From: Bacillota bacterium
Lineage (GTDB): Bacteria > Bacillota > SHA-98 > UBA4971
Length of the DNA stretch: 47,659 nt
Reading direction: 5' to 3'
NCBI GenBank assembly: GCA_029551185.1
Contig: JAKPFY010000210.1
Location: 1 to 47,659 of the forward strand
Made by a program: the position numbers and the translations under genes. Positions 15,988 to 25,737 of the stretch are shown here, piece by piece. Below the pieces are notes generated by a model, which saw only the letters and a list, made by a program, of their open reading frames with translations, made no database searches and was not told the origin of the DNA. The first letter of the stretch is position 1. The number at the start of each line of letters is the position of its first letter.

Positions 15988-16887
15988 TCACGACTTACAA
16001 GCACATCCGCATCCTTCTTTACGCGCTCTCCTCCATGCCGCGTCCATAGTGTTACGCATGAGCATAGCAATGGTCATAGGGCCTACGCCGCCGGGCACCG
16101 GTGTAATATGGCTTGCGATTTCCTTCGCCTCGTCGAATTTTACATCTCCGACTAATATGCGTTTACCCTCATCCGTCCTGCCAATCTCATTTACACCGAC
16201 ATCTATTACCACTGCCCCTGGCTTTATATAACTCCCATCTAACATCTCGGGCTTGCCGATTGCAGCGACGAGTATATCTGCCTCCCTGCACACGCCTGCC
16301 AAATCCACCGTACGAGAGTGACAGATGGTCACAGTCGCATGCTGGGCAAGGAGCAGCATGGCTACAGGCTTGCCTACTATGTTGCTACGCCCCACTACCA
16401 CTGCCCGCTTACCCTTAATCTCTATCCCTGTCTTCTTTATCAAACGCATAATTCCCATAGGCGTGCATGGCACGAAGGCCTCCTTGCCGACAACGAAATT
16501 CCCGACGCTTATGGGATGGAAACCATCCACGTCCTTACCGGGATCGATGGTCTCCAACACCTCGCCTTCGTCAAGGTGATCCGGCAGAGGCAGCTGCACA
16601 AGGATACCATGAATTCTTCTGTCCTGGTTTAGATTCTTGATTGCGGCAATAAGCTCTTCCTGACCGGTTGAAGCAGGCATAGCATATTCCTCTGAGCGTA
16701 TACCCAGATTTTCACACATCTTTTTCTTGTTCGCCACATAGACACGGGATGCCGGATCATCGCCGACAATAATCACAGCAAGCCCCGGAGGATAGCCGTA
16801 AGCCTTCTTGAAGTCTTCTACCTCTCCTGCCACCTCCGTTCGGACTTCCTTCGCTACAGCTCTCCCATCAATAATCGATGCAGCCAT
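15988..16887 (-). CDS. folD: Bifunctional methylenetetrahydrofolate dehydrogenase/cyclohydrolase
   Basis: FolD oxidises 5,10-methylene-THF with NADP and hydrolyses the product to 10-formyl-THF. Family motifs are the [13 protein letters not shown] helix with the catalytic Tyr/Lys pair, QLPLPDH, the PCTPMGIM segment, [13 protein letters not shown] (nucleotide-binding Rossmann loop) and the terminal [18 protein letters not shown] 16887 is used because AAGGAGG lies 9 nt upstream; an in-frame ATG at 16914 adds nine residues. About 299 residues, normal. The C-terminus ends in an unusual cysteine-rich CGCACKS tail. It is preceded closely by murD (36 nt) and is probably co-transcribed. Confidence 0.97.
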   Translation of the reverse strand: MAASIIDGRAVAKEVRTEVAGEVEDFKKAYGYPPGLAVIIVGDDPASRVYVANKKKMCENLGIRSEEYAMPASTGQEELIAAIKNLNQDRRIHGILVQLPLPDHLDEGEVLETIDPGKDVDGFHPISVGNFVVGKEAFVPCTPMGIMRLIKKTGIEIKGKRAVVVGRSNIVGKPVAMLLLAQHATVTICHSRTVDLAGVCREADILVAAIGKPEMLDGSYIKPGAVVIDVGVNEIGRTDEGKRILVGDVKFDEAKEIASHITPVPGGVGPMTIAMLMRNTMDAAWRRARKEGCGCACKS

Positions 16888-16923
16888 ATCTCGCAGGCCT
16901 CCTTCAGTTTTCATATTGCTACA

Positions 16924-18321
16924 CTAGCTTATACCCTGGACAATCTCTTTGAATCTTTCCCCCCTGGCCTTGTAGTTGCTGAAGAAATCAAAGCTGGCAC
17001 ATGCAGGCGACAGCAAAACTACATCACCCGGGGACGCTTCCAGAAATGCAGTATGGACGGCTTCCTCGAAATCCTCGGCCATTATAGTTCTTACCTTTCG
17101 CCCTGTTTCCGCCCCTGCTTTTTCTATGGAAGCCTGAATTTCCGGAGCAGTATGTCCTACAAGCACAGCAGATTTAACTCTCTTTGCGATGACTTCACCA
17201 AGGCTGTCAAAAGACAGCTTCTTGCCGGAGCCCCCGGCTATAAGAACCACCGGCGCCTCAAAAGACTTGATTCCCGCAATGGACCGACTGGGCGTGGTAG
17301 CACTGGAATCATCATAAAACTTAACACCGCGCTTTTCTGCGACAAATTGAATTCTGTGTTCCACCCCGGTAAATTCCTTCACCACACTGCGAAGATGTGC
17401 AAGATCGCATCCGGCCAGAGCTGTAACTGCAGTTACAGCCAGGATATTCTCTACATTATGTTCACCCGGCAGTCGAATGTCACAAAGACTGAGAGCCACC
17501 CCGCTTTTGCCCTCAATATCCACAATAATTTCGTTCCTCCTGACATATACTCCGTGTGGAATCTCTTCATACTTTGAAAAAAACACAAGCTCTCCGGGAC
17601 ACCTTTCTCCCATGGAGCGGGTCCATGGATTGTCCCGGTTTAGAACCGCATAATCCACAGGCAGTTGGTGCCTGAAGATGTTCTCTTTCGCTTCGGCGTA
17701 TTCTTCCATCGTTCTGTGGTGGTCGAGGTGGTTAGGAGAAACGTTCAGAATCACGCCCACATGGGGGCTCCTGCTGAGAGGCTGTAACTGAAAACTGGAA
17801 AGCTCCAGGACAACGACGGAGTCAGCAGTGATGTCAAACACTTCGGAAAGAAGGGGGTTACCGATATTTCCGCCGACGAAGACTTCTTTTCCCCCGGCCC
17901 TAAGAGTCTCTCCCACTAATGTAGTCGTTGTGGTTTTACCGTCGCTGCCGGTTATACCTATAACAGGCGCCTCACAGAGATCAAGGAACAAGCCGATTTC
18001 ATTTGACTGCCAAACCCCGGATCTCCTTGCTTGGACCAGTTCAGGCAGGTCAAGGGGCATCCCGGGGGTGGGGAAAATCATGTCAAACTCATCCAGGTTT
18101 TGAAGGTAATCTTCACCGAGCCTGAACTCAATGGGTAAACCCGCTATATCACGATACGCACCGCCAAGCTGTTTCTCTTCCTTCATGTCGCATGCCACAA
18201 CTTGAGCACCTGCTTCCACAAGGAATTGGATTACCGGAGCATTGCTTATGCCAATTCCCAAGACAGCAGCTTTCTTGCCCTGAAACTTCTTAACATACTC
18301 TCTTTGTCTTTCAGTCGCCAT
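16924..18321 (-). CDS. murD: UDP-N-acetylmuramoyl-L-alanine:D-glutamate ligase MurD
   Basis: MurD adds D-glutamate to the peptidoglycan precursor in the cytoplasm. The N-terminal Rossmann-like domain (KKAAVLGIGISNAPVIQFL) is followed by the ATP loop GITGSDGKTTTTTL, the SSFQLQ motif, NVSPNHLDHHRTMEEYAEAK, and the C-terminal DDSSATTPSRSIAGIKSF and GGSGKKLSF blocks. ATG 18321 has GGAGGG 8 nt upstream. An in-frame ATG at 18381 adds a poorly conserved basic leader. About 465 residues. Unlike the usual dcw cluster, no other mur or fts genes flank it. Confidence 0.96.
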   Translation of the reverse strand: MATERQREYVKKFQGKKAAVLGIGISNAPVIQFLVEAGAQVVACDMKEEKQLGGAYRDIAGLPIEFRLGEDYLQNLDEFDMIFPTPGMPLDLPELVQARRSGVWQSNEIGLFLDLCEAPVIGITGSDGKTTTTTLVGETLRAGGKEVFVGGNIGNPLLSEVFDITADSVVVLELSSFQLQPLSRSPHVGVILNVSPNHLDHHRTMEEYAEAKENIFRHQLPVDYAVLNRDNPWTRSMGERCPGELVFFSKYEEIPHGVYVRRNEIIVDIEGKSGVALSLCDIRLPGEHNVENILAVTAVTALAGCDLAHLRSVVKEFTGVEHRIQFVAEKRGVKFYDDSSATTPSRSIAGIKSFEAPVVLIAGGSGKKLSFDSLGEVIAKRVKSAVLVGHTAPEIQASIEKAGAETGRKVRTIMAEDFEEAVHTAFLEASPGDVVLLSPACASFDFFSNYKARGERFKEIVQGIS

Positions 18322-18516
18322 AATCCTAACCCTCCACCGAATTCCCAATCCCGAAAAACCCATGGAGCTAAACTTCTGCATTAAGTTTACAGATAATACT
18401 GCTTACTGCAAGTCGCACCTAACAATTTGCCATATTCTATAGTGTGGCTTACATCTCCTGCCTGAAAAGTTGCGCATTTTCCATGGGAACGATATACTTT
18501 AGACAAGAGCAGTCGG

Positions 18517-18540
18517 GGAACTTTTTTACTCTCGGTTCGT
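18517..18540 (+). promoter_or_regulatory. ECF-type promoter before the sigma operon
   Basis: GGAAC at 18517-18521 and CGT at 18538-18540 are 16 nt apart. This fits the ECF/SigW pattern of an AAC-containing -35 and CGT -10 at that spacing. The predicted start is about 55 nt before the sigma gene ATG. Such autoregulation is normal for ECF sigma factors. No second copy of the motif was noticed elsewhere in the window. Confidence 0.55.
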
Positions 18541-18604
18541 TTCCTTAATATGACCGGAATCTTCGGAAATAGTCAAGGATAAGGCGGAATAGGGTGGTAG
18601 AGAC

Positions 18605-19201
18605 ATGCTGAACACACAAGCTTTGGCAGGCGCCCAGTACAGAGAGAGCAACATCGAGGCTTTTGAGGAGCTGGTACGTACGTATGATCAAAAGCTCTAC
18701 CGTGTCGCTTTGAGGCTAACCGGAAACGCGGATGAAGCCAAAGACCTGGCGCAGGAGGCATTGTTCCGGGCTTACCGCTCCTTTGACAAGTTCAAGATAG
18801 GCACGTCCTTTGAGAAGTGGCTTTTTCGTATTGCGTCAAACCTATATATTGACAAACTGAGAAAACACGGTAAGTACAGATTTGAATCTCTTGATGAGCC
18901 TATTGCCACTAAAGACGGCTATATAGAGAAAACACTGCCTGACTGGACCGGAAACCCTGAAGAGATTGTTGAGCAGAATGAACTTTCGGAAAAAATCCAA
19001 GCTGCGCTTCAGTCTCTACCTATTAACTATCGTATGGCAGTGGTCTTGTATGACCTCGAGGGGTTTTCTTATGAGGAGATTAGCGGCATTCTTGATTGCT
19101 CCATTGGCACAGTAAGATCTCGCATACATAGAGGACGCAGGCTCCTCAGGAAGAAACTGGCGCCATACGTTTACCAAGAAACTGAGGTTGGAGTTGGGTG
19201 A
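18605..19201 (+). CDS. ECF sigma factor (SigW/RpoE-like)
   Basis: Region 2 spans about residues 18-85, with AFEELVRTYDQKLYRVALRLTGN and DEAKDLAQEALFRAYRSFDKF, then the WLFRIASNLYIDKLRK segment. Region 4 spans about 130-185, with LPINYRMAVVLYDLEGFSYEEISGILDCSIGTVRSRIHRGRRLLRKKL, the -35-recognising helix-turn-helix. The 198-residue length is typical. ATG 18605 has AGGGTGGT upstream. The gene overlaps the anti-sigma gene by 4 nt. The downstream genes (MucB-like, HtrA) point to an envelope-stress regulon similar to sigma-W or sigma-E. The exact group is not assigned. Confidence 0.93.
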   Translation: MLNTQALAGAQYRESNIEAFEELVRTYDQKLYRVALRLTGNADEAKDLAQEALFRAYRSFDKFKIGTSFEKWLFRIASNLYIDKLRKHGKYRFESLDEPIATKDGYIEKTLPDWTGNPEEIVEQNELSEKIQAALQSLPINYRMAVVLYDLEGFSYEEISGILDCSIGTVRSRIHRGRRLLRKKLAPYVYQETEVGVG

Positions 19202-19800
19202 TAAGGAACATGACTTGTGAAAAGGTAAGAAGCTTGCTTTCGGCTTATATCGACAGTGAACTGGATTATCAAGAACTGCGTCAAGTCGAGCTTCATCTTC
19301 TTGACTGTACATATTGTCAAGAAGAATGCCGGTCACTCAGAGCGACAAAGGATCTACTTGGAATGCTGGAATCACCTCAGCTGCCTCGAGAGTTCTGGCC
19401 GGAATTGAAGGAGCGTATCAATTCACACTCAGTGTCCGAATTTTATCGAAGACTCCTTGTGAGGGTACTTGTCCCTGCTTGTGCTTTACTGGCCTTGGCA
19501 ATTCTGCCTATTGCTTTGAGTTCAAACACCGGAGCATCAAAGGGACTGACTGAGGCTAAGACAGACTTAGTGGAGCCATACATTAGGGAATATGTTATTT
19601 CAGAATTGGATAGGCCGTTTTCAGACAAGACTTCTCTCGGATTCGTCGCCACTGCACAAGCAGTCACTATGTATTCATCTGACCTCCTCGAACCCTATGG
19701 TCACCCCACACCCCACAAGGGTGTCACACCTTCCGGCCAGACCGGACGAAAAACACAAATAGATGCATTTAAGCGCGTTATGTTTCTTTCACCTAAGTAG
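19198..19800 (+). CDS. Zinc-finger (zf-HC2) anti-sigma factor
   Basis: An N-terminal anti-sigma zinc-finger domain carries HLLDCTYCQEEC, the HxxxCxxC motif of ZAS proteins. A single transmembrane helix follows at about residues 85-105 (LVRVLVPACALLALAILPIAL). The rest is an extracytoplasmic domain of about 95 residues without recognised family. The protein should hold the ECF sigma at the membrane. GTG 19198 overlaps the sigma stop codon, so the two are coupled. An ATG four codons later is also possible. Confidence 0.88.
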   Translation: MIRNMTCEKVRSLLSAYIDSELDYQELRQVELHLLDCTYCQEECRSLRATKDLLGMLESPQLPREFWPELKERINSHSVSEFYRRLLVRVLVPACALLALAILPIALSSNTGASKGLTEAKTDLVEPYIREYVISELDRPFSDKTSLGFVATAQAVTMYSSDLLEPYGHPTPHKGVTPSGQTGRKTQIDAFKRVMFLSPK

Positions 19801-19832
19801 ATGACATTTATGTCAGAAGGTGAATTCCTGTT

Positions 19833-21005
19833 ATGGTTAAGAGACTGGCTGCTGTCACAATATTATGCTTACTAATAGCATCATCTCTTGCGACATTACA
19901 AGGACCGAGAACCGTATTCGCCTCAAAGCTTCCGTTGCCTGAAAGAAGCGGCGACATCAGTTTTTCCGACCCGGAAGTCGCGATAAGCATAATCGAGCAG
20001 GTGGCAGAGAAGAGCGGAAGCGTAAGCTATAAAGCGACAAAAACTGTGATACTGTGGCACCCGTCCGGAACAAGCGCTTGCATATCTAACATAATACACA
20101 AGGCGCCGAACTTTACCAAAACTGAATATCTGCCTTCTTCAGCGTCGGCATGCGGGTTTAGAACTGTGATATCAGACGGCAAATCAACCTGGCATTATGA
20201 GCCTTCCCTTCAGGTAGTATTCCACATGCCGGAAACATCTTCCCTTCCCGGCAATGACAAAAGTGAAGGATCCCAAAAGACAAGGGATATGCTTCTTATC
20301 AAAGCCAATTATAAGATTTCACTGGTCTCAACTGAGAACCTGGTAGGAAGGCAAGCTTATGTAATCGGGTTAGAACCCCGCTATCCCGGTAATCCGTCGC
20401 GAAGAATATGGGTGGATAAGGAGTACCCGTTTATTCTCAAGACAGAGCAATATAGACCTGATGGGACCATGTCTTCAGTGTCCTTTTACAATCAGATTGA
20501 ATTCTTCCCGGAATTGAGTGATGATCTCTTTCGGCTGGACATCCCACCTAATGTTGCCAAGGTGGAATTGCCTGTATCCGGTGACTTAATGCCTTTGGAC
20601 AGGCTGGAGAGGGAAGCGGATTTTCCTATTCCTGTGCCGGGATTCATACCGACCGGTTACGTAATCGAGGGAGGAATACTCAGTCTATATAAGACTTTCC
20701 CGGCAGCGCATATCCGCTTAACAGACGGTCTGAACACAATATCTTACTTTGTCTCACCTGGGATTATAAGGGACACCGGCGTACAAGATAATATATTAAG
20801 TATGTCAGACATCTCAGGCGCCAATATCGTTAAGTGGTCCGGAAAAGGCTATGACTTCACTCTTGTCAGCGAGGTGGACCAATTGCTTTTAGAGAAGATG
20901 GCACGATCCGTAAGCGTAGCACATGCGCCCGGCAAGCCGCCTCAAAAACCGTTTTCACAGTATTTGTCCAGGTTCTTCTATCAGTTGTTTTTGATAGATA
21001 GATAG
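19833..21005 (+). CDS. MucB/RseB-like periplasmic regulator
   Basis: The N-terminus is a signal peptide (about residues 1-30, ending VFAS). The body, about residues 45-250, resembles the MucB/RseB N-terminal fold related to lipoprotein carriers: YKATKTVILWHPSG, NFTKTEYLP, VISDGKSTWHYEPSLQVVFHMP and the segment YVIGLEPRYPGNPSRRIWVDKEYPFILKTEQY. A second domain of about 120 residues follows, opening FPIPVPGFIPTGYVIEGG. RseB-type proteins bind the anti-sigma factor and sense mislocalised lipids. Position after the anti-sigma gene supports that role. The exact ligand cannot be told. Confidence 0.8.
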   Translation: MVKRLAAVTILCLLIASSLATLQGPRTVFASKLPLPERSGDISFSDPEVAISIIEQVAEKSGSVSYKATKTVILWHPSGTSACISNIIHKAPNFTKTEYLPSSASACGFRTVISDGKSTWHYEPSLQVVFHMPETSSLPGNDKSEGSQKTRDMLLIKANYKISLVSTENLVGRQAYVIGLEPRYPGNPSRRIWVDKEYPFILKTEQYRPDGTMSSVSFYNQIEFFPELSDDLFRLDIPPNVAKVELPVSGDLMPLDRLEREADFPIPVPGFIPTGYVIEGGILSLYKTFPAAHIRLTDGLNTISYFVSPGIIRDTGVQDNILSMSDISGANIVKWSGKGYDFTLVSEVDQLLLEKMARSVSVAHAPGKPPQKPFSQYLSRFFYQLFLIDR

Positions 21006-21065
21006 ATTAATGAATAGTAAAATAAACATATGAACATCTGAGCAAAAATGAGAGGAGTGGTATCT

Positions 21066-22265
21066 ATGAGCATTAACGATTCAAATTGGAGGAAGTCATT
21101 TGGTTCATACGTTCTGGTCGCTGTAGTAAGCGTACTCATTACAGGGCTGGTATTCTTCCACTATGCAGGAGATAGCCATACATTTGCAGCAACCGGTGTA
21201 GTAACTGATGAATCCGCGTCTTCTGCTTCCGATATACAGATTGCACAGTCCAGCCTGGTCTCAGCCCAACTCCCCAGCGGGTACATGTCAAAAGACAGTA
21301 TCGCAAATGTGGCGGAACGTGTAGGCCGGGCAGTGGTCAACATCGACACAAAACGTACAATGAAAGTCTCACCTCTGCCGTTCGGGGATTTCTTCTATGA
21401 GTTTTTTGGCATACGACAACAGGACATGACCCGTGAAGTGGAGGTCCCCGCCATAGGAAGTGGGTTTATAGTCAGATCAGACGGATATGTGCTCACTAAC
21501 AATCATGTTATTGAAGGCGCGAAGGAAATCGTCGTGACTCTGGCTGACGGAAGGAAATTCAATGGAAAAACTATGGGCAGAGACCCCAGAAATGACCTTG
21601 CGATAGTAAAAATAGACGCAAAAGACCTCCCCGCTGTGCAGCTTGGCGATTCAGACAAAATAAGGCCGGGGGACTTCGCGATTGCCATCGGCAATCCCTA
21701 CGGACTGCAGCATACAGTAACAGCAGGCATAATCAGCGGGCTTGCCCGGTCTTTGGACGGAGATCCTAAGGAACCAGGCATATACATCCAGACAGATGCT
21801 GCAATTAACCGCGGCAACAGCGGTGGCCCTCTTATTGATATCGAAGGAAGGGTAGTAGGGATCAACACTGCAATCATTCCACAAGCTCAAGGGTTAGGAT
21901 TTGCCATACCGGTGAATGTGGCAAAAAGCGTAATGGATGACTTGATCAGCGGAAAGAAAATCGTATATCCATGGATAGGAGTGCAGCTGCAGAACCTTAC
22001 TCCTGAACTGGCCGAGTACTTCGGCGTGCGTGAAAAGTACGGGGCGGTAGTGGCTTACGTATACCCGAACTCTCCCGCTGAAAAAGCAGGACTGCAAGAA
22101 GGAGATATAATCCTTAGGATTGGCAACGCTCAAGTTACGAACATAACCAAACTCCAAGAAGAAGTGCGCAACAGGAAAGCCGGAGACAAAGCAGTCCTCC
22201 AGGTGTGGCGGAACAACAGTTATATGCTTATTACTGTTACCCTGGGTGAAATGCCTGACGACTAA
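21066..22265 (+). CDS. htrA: HtrA/DegP-family serine protease with PDZ domain
   Basis: A membrane anchor (about residues 14-34) leads into a trypsin-like domain and one PDZ domain. The triad is visible: H147 in LTNNHVIEGA, D177 in RDPRNDLAIVKID, S252 in RGNSGGPLID. The PDZ spans about 290-390 (YAVVAYVYPNSPAEKAGLQEGDIIL-like). HtrA degrades or refolds damaged exported proteins and is a common target of ECF envelope-stress sigmas. ATG 21066 follows AGGAG with a suitable gap; an earlier in-frame ATG at 21048 adds six residues. It is the last gene before a strong terminator. Confidence 0.95.
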   Translation: MSINDSNWRKSFGSYVLVAVVSVLITGLVFFHYAGDSHTFAATGVVTDESASSASDIQIAQSSLVSAQLPSGYMSKDSIANVAERVGRAVVNIDTKRTMKVSPLPFGDFFYEFFGIRQQDMTREVEVPAIGSGFIVRSDGYVLTNNHVIEGAKEIVVTLADGRKFNGKTMGRDPRNDLAIVKIDAKDLPAVQLGDSDKIRPGDFAIAIGNPYGLQHTVTAGIISGLARSLDGDPKEPGIYIQTDAAINRGNSGGPLIDIEGRVVGINTAIIPQAQGLGFAIPVNVAKSVMDDLISGKKIVYPWIGVQLQNLTPELAEYFGVREKYGAVVAYVYPNSPAEKAGLQEGDIILRIGNAQVTNITKLQEEVRNRKAGDKAVLQVWRNNSYMLITVTLGEMPDD

Positions 22266-22303
22266 GTGTATACCATAGGCTGTCGTTAGAAAATGCACCG
22301 CAA

Positions 22304-22344
22304 ATGACTGTCTGCACACGAATGGTGCAGGCAGTCATTTTTTT
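22304..22344 (+). terminator. Rho-independent terminator after htrA
   Basis: A 14-bp stem (22304-22317 with 22325-22338, one G-T pair) with a 7-nt loop is followed by six or more T residues. It lies 39 bp after the htrA stop and ends the stress operon. Confidence 0.92.
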
Positions 22345-22421
22345 GCAATTTTCTCAAGCAAGATGCAAATATGATAGTATAGTATAGTTAAGAGAAGTAA
22401 AAGAAGGAGGCCGCTCCCACT

Positions 22422-22613
22422 ATGTCAAATGTCAAACGTCTCTACAGAAGTAGATATGAAAAGAAACTAGGTGGAGTATGCGCGGGATTAGCCAGGTATT
22501 TTGAAATCGATGTAAGTCTTGTGCGCCTTATCTGGATTCTTCTCACAGTATTCTATGGTGCGGGAATTCTGGCCTATCTTCTTGCTTGGATCATCATCCC
22601 TGAAGAGCCTTGA
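22422..22613 (+). CDS. PspC-domain membrane protein
   Basis: A 63-residue protein made of one PspC domain: RLYRSRYEKKLGGVCAGLARYFEIDVSLVRLIWILLTVFYGAGILAYLLAWIIIPEEP, with the family's basic motif followed by a hydrophobic helix. PspC proteins bind or sense the inner membrane in phage-shock or envelope-stress responses; stand-alone small forms are common in Bacillota. The ribosome binding site is AGAAGGAGG, 10 nt before ATG 22422. It lies after the htrA terminator and so probably has its own promoter. A TATAG-rich repeat (22378-22389) is upstream, but no good -35 was found. Confidence 0.9.
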   Translation: MSNVKRLYRSRYEKKLGGVCAGLARYFEIDVSLVRLIWILLTVFYGAGILAYLLAWIIIPEEP

Positions 22614-22621
22614 GAGCTCGC

Positions 22622-24073
22622 CTATCCCCTGCGCCAGAAATCCGGGATGAAGAGAACTAAAACAGTAAAAAGCTCTAACCTGCCCAGCAGCATACACGCG
22701 CTGAGTACCCATTTCCCAAGAGCAGGTATGGGTTGATAAGTAAGGGTCGGACCAACCACCACAAGGCCTGGGCCTACATTGCCCAAGGTTGCTGCCACAG
22801 CGGAACAAGCGCTGACAAGATCCAAACCGAATCCGGTCATAATGATCGCTGCACCAATGAATGTAAAAATATACAAGAAGAAAAAGGCGCAAATAGTATT
22901 TTGCATACCATGCGGAACCGGGGATCCGTTTATCTTAGGCAAGGTAACAGCCCGTGGATAAATAAACTGAAAGATCTCCTTATACCCGTGTTTTAGAAGA
23001 ACAAGAATCCTGCCTACCTTGATTGCACCCGCTGTAGACCCTGCACATCCACCTATAAACATCAGAGTCATGAGGATTGCCTTGGAAAACGAAGGCCACA
23101 TATCAAAATCAACAGTAGTGAAACCTGTGGTGGTAATGATTGAAACCACCTGAAAAGCCGAATGCCGGAAAGCCTCAGCCAGACTCCGGAAATTACCGGA
23201 GACAAAAAGGTTCAGTGTCACCAAAACAGTTGCGGTTATAATCAATGACACATAGAACTTAAACTCAGCGTCATGAAAAAAGACTCTGAGACTTCTGCCA
23301 CTCAAAGCACGGAAGTAGAGGGTGAAGTTAACGCCGGCAAGGAGCATGAACACTGCAATAATCCAATGAATTCCCGGACTCGTCCATGCTCCTACACTTG
23401 CTGCCTTAGTGGAAAAGCCCCCTGTGGCCATAGTAGCGAACGCATGATTCACTGAATCAAAAAAGCCCATTCCTCCCAAACAAAGCAAGACTGTCTCGAC
23501 TACCGTAAACCCCACATAAATCAGCCAGAGGGTTTTGGCTGTTTCCTTAATCCTAGGAACAATCCTTTCAGGAAGCGGTCCCGGCACCTCTGCCTTAAAC
23601 AACCGGCTTCCCCCAATACCTGCGCCGGGCAGAACGGCAATAAACAGGACAATAATGCCCATTCCTCCCAGCCAGTGTAGAAAACTCCGCCAGAACAAAA
23701 TCCCGTTGGGTTGGGCTTCTATGTTCCCTATCACTGTAGCGCCTGTAGTCGTGAGTCCGGACATAGCCTCGAAGAAGGCGTCAGAATATGTGGGACACGC
23801 GCCTGAAATAACAAATGGCAGAGCCCCAAGGGCTGCTGCGATTACCCATCCTAAAGTCACTATGGCAAAGGATTCCTTAATGCCAGGCTCTTTACTTGTA
23901 TGTGAACCTCTCTTTATCAAAAGGCCTAATCCTACTGCGACTGCTGCGCCCAAAAAGAACGACCACGCATCGCCTTGACGGGAACAAACCGATATGGACA
24001 TGGGAATCAACATAAGCAATCCTAAAAAGACAGCCAAAGTCCCTACCATATTAAGCACAGGTTTAATATCCAA
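22622..24073 (-). CDS. trkH: Trk potassium uptake membrane subunit TrkH
   Basis: A 483-residue protein with the four pore loops of the Trk/Ktr family, each with its selectivity-filter segment: [30 protein letters not shown] and ATLGNVGPG. About ten hydrophobic helices fit the two-per-repeat topology. TrkH forms the K+ channel and is gated by the nucleotide-binding subunit TrkA. TTG 24073 has GAGGCGA about 7 nt upstream. It follows trkA by 32 nt, an operon. Its 3' end converges on pspC with an 8-bp gap. Confidence 0.95.
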   Translation of the reverse strand: MDIKPVLNMVGTLAVFLGLLMLIPMSISVCSRQGDAWSFFLGAAVAVGLGLLIKRGSHTSKEPGIKESFAIVTLGWVIAAALGALPFVISGACPTYSDAFFEAMSGLTTTGATVIGNIEAQPNGILFWRSFLHWLGGMGIIVLFIAVLPGAGIGGSRLFKAEVPGPLPERIVPRIKETAKTLWLIYVGFTVVETVLLCLGGMGFFDSVNHAFATMATGGFSTKAASVGAWTSPGIHWIIAVFMLLAGVNFTLYFRALSGRSLRVFFHDAEFKFYVSLIITATVLVTLNLFVSGNFRSLAEAFRHSAFQVVSIITTTGFTTVDFDMWPSFSKAILMTLMFIGGCAGSTAGAIKVGRILVLLKHGYKEIFQFIYPRAVTLPKINGSPVPHGMQNTICAFFFLYIFTFIGAAIIMTGFGLDLVSACSAVAATLGNVGPGLVVVGPTLTYQPIPALGKWVLSACMLLGRLELFTVLVLFIPDFWRRG

Positions 24074-24105
24074 AATGAAGTCGCCTCACAGAATCTGCAA
24101 TTATG

Positions 24106-25476
24106 CTACCTTACATACTCCTCAAGTTGTCGTGCTACAGAGGGCATGGCAAAAACCACAATACTGTCCCCCGGCAGAAGGACTGTATTCCCTCTGGGGA
24201 TGATTACTGAATCCCCCCGAATCACTGACCCGACTATCAAGCCTTTTGGAAAGTCCAAGTGCCGAAGGGGTCTGTTGCATATGCTTGCAGTGCCCGGAAG
24301 ATTTATTTCCATGACCTCAAGATTGCCTTCACCCAGAAGTGAAAGAGATACAACATTCGCCTTATGAATGAGACGTAGTATGGTGCCTGCAACAATCATC
24401 CTGGGGATAACAGCTACATCTATACCCATCTGTGACGCTATCGGTATATAATCATCCCGCTCAAGTTTAATAATGACCCTTTCTACTCCTGCATGCTTGG
24501 CCATAAAGCCTGCAAGCAAATTCGTCTGATCCTGGCCTGTTAACGCTACGAAAGCATCCAGGGATTTTATGCTATCGTCATGGAAAAGATCAGGCTTCGC
24601 TCCGTCGCCACGGATAACCAAGGCATGCCTCAACTCCCGCGCCAGATGATGACATACTTCCTCATCATGCTCGACTACTCTTACAACCGGAATGTACTTC
24701 CTATGTTGTTCCAAGTAATGAGCCAACAAGAAACCTGTCCGTCCCCCACCGAGAATCGCCACGCTCCGGATGGCATGGTCTTTTGTCCCCACGAGCCAGC
24801 CCATCTCTGTAGGGACACCGGTCTTGCCGATGATGAAAATATCGTCCCCCGCTAAAATCCGGGTGCCTCCATGGGGCACTAAGACCTCACCGTCACGGAG
24901 AATAGCTCCGATGGTGCAAGACGTGATAGCTGCCTCTGCTACAGTCATACCGGCTATCGGAGACTCATCCTGAACTTTAAACCCCAGCATTTGGACCTTT
25001 CCGTCAGCGAAGTACTCGACTTCTGTAGCAGCCGGGGCCCTAAGAAACTTAAAGACTTCATACGCTACGGCTTCTTCGGGACTGATAATCACGTCAATCC
25101 CCAACTGCTTTGTGGACAGAGCTCCGCCGGTAAGCCCTTGGTATTCAGGATTTCTTATACGTGCCACTGTTTTTTCGACCCCGAGGCGCTTGGCAGTCAT
25201 ACATGCCACCATGTTTACCTCATCACTGTCAGTCACAGCAACAAATAGATTTGAGTTTCTCAATGAGGCTTCCTCGAGGACTCTCCCGCTGGCCCCGTTC
25301 CCGTGTATGGTCATTACATCCAGGTTTTCACTTACCTCTATCAAGGCCTCTTCCCGGGAGTCAATCACTACTACGTTATGCCTGGCTTCTGCCAGCATTT
25401 TCGCGATTTGAAATCCTGTTTTCCCTGCCCCGACGATTATAACTGTCAATTCTCCACCCCTTTCCGGTCCGGACAT
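24106..25476 (-). CDS. trkA: Trk potassium uptake regulator TrkA
   Basis: Two tandem RCK-N/RCK-C units are visible. The first has IIVGAGKTGFQIAKMLAE near residue 12, and the second AILGGGRTGFLLAHYLEQ near residue 240. Each is a Rossmann domain for NAD(H) or ATP, followed by a TrkA-C domain (residues about 145-220 and 375-455). TrkA forms a ring under TrkH and gates K+ flow. ATG 25476 has AGGCGG about 5 nt upstream. TTG 25449 would give the usual short MTVIIVGAG start and has GGGGTGG at a similar distance, so the start is open. 456 residues. Confidence 0.93.
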   Translation of the reverse strand: MSGPERGGELTVIIVGAGKTGFQIAKMLAEARHNVVVIDSREEALIEVSENLDVMTIHGNGASGRVLEEASLRNSNLFVAVTDSDEVNMVACMTAKRLGVEKTVARIRNPEYQGLTGGALSTKQLGIDVIISPEEAVAYEVFKFLRAPAATEVEYFADGKVQMLGFKVQDESPIAGMTVAEAAITSCTIGAILRDGEVLVPHGGTRILAGDDIFIIGKTGVPTEMGWLVGTKDHAIRSVAILGGGRTGFLLAHYLEQHRKYIPVVRVVEHDEEVCHHLARELRHALVIRGDGAKPDLFHDDSIKSLDAFVALTGQDQTNLLAGFMAKHAGVERVIIKLERDDYIPIASQMGIDVAVIPRMIVAGTILRLIHKANVVSLSLLGEGNLEVMEINLPGTASICNRPLRHLDFPKGLIVGSVIRGDSVIIPRGNTVLLPGDSIVVFAMPSVARQLEEYVR

Positions 25477-25737
25477 ATTCTCCGCCTACAGGGAGTTTCC
25501 CTGCTACCAATCATTTTCATTGCGAGCCTTAAAACCGGTCTCCGTCAGATAATACAAGTCTGCTTGCTTTTTTACGCGTTGTCAAGGCTGCGTTTTGGAA
25601 CCGCAACGCAACTTTACGGATTGCCTTTTTGCTTTTCCTCAGAGGAAAGCTCTGCATGCTGACGAATTTTATATTACTTGTACTTTTACCGTCAGCCTGA
25701 ACCTGTTCATATGCTATCGCTTAAGGGGGGCTTTGAA

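Noticed and set aside
25477-25737. T-box leader for threonine synthase
   Set aside because: The T-box sequence and specifier stem were not found. Only two short hairpins of unclear role are present.
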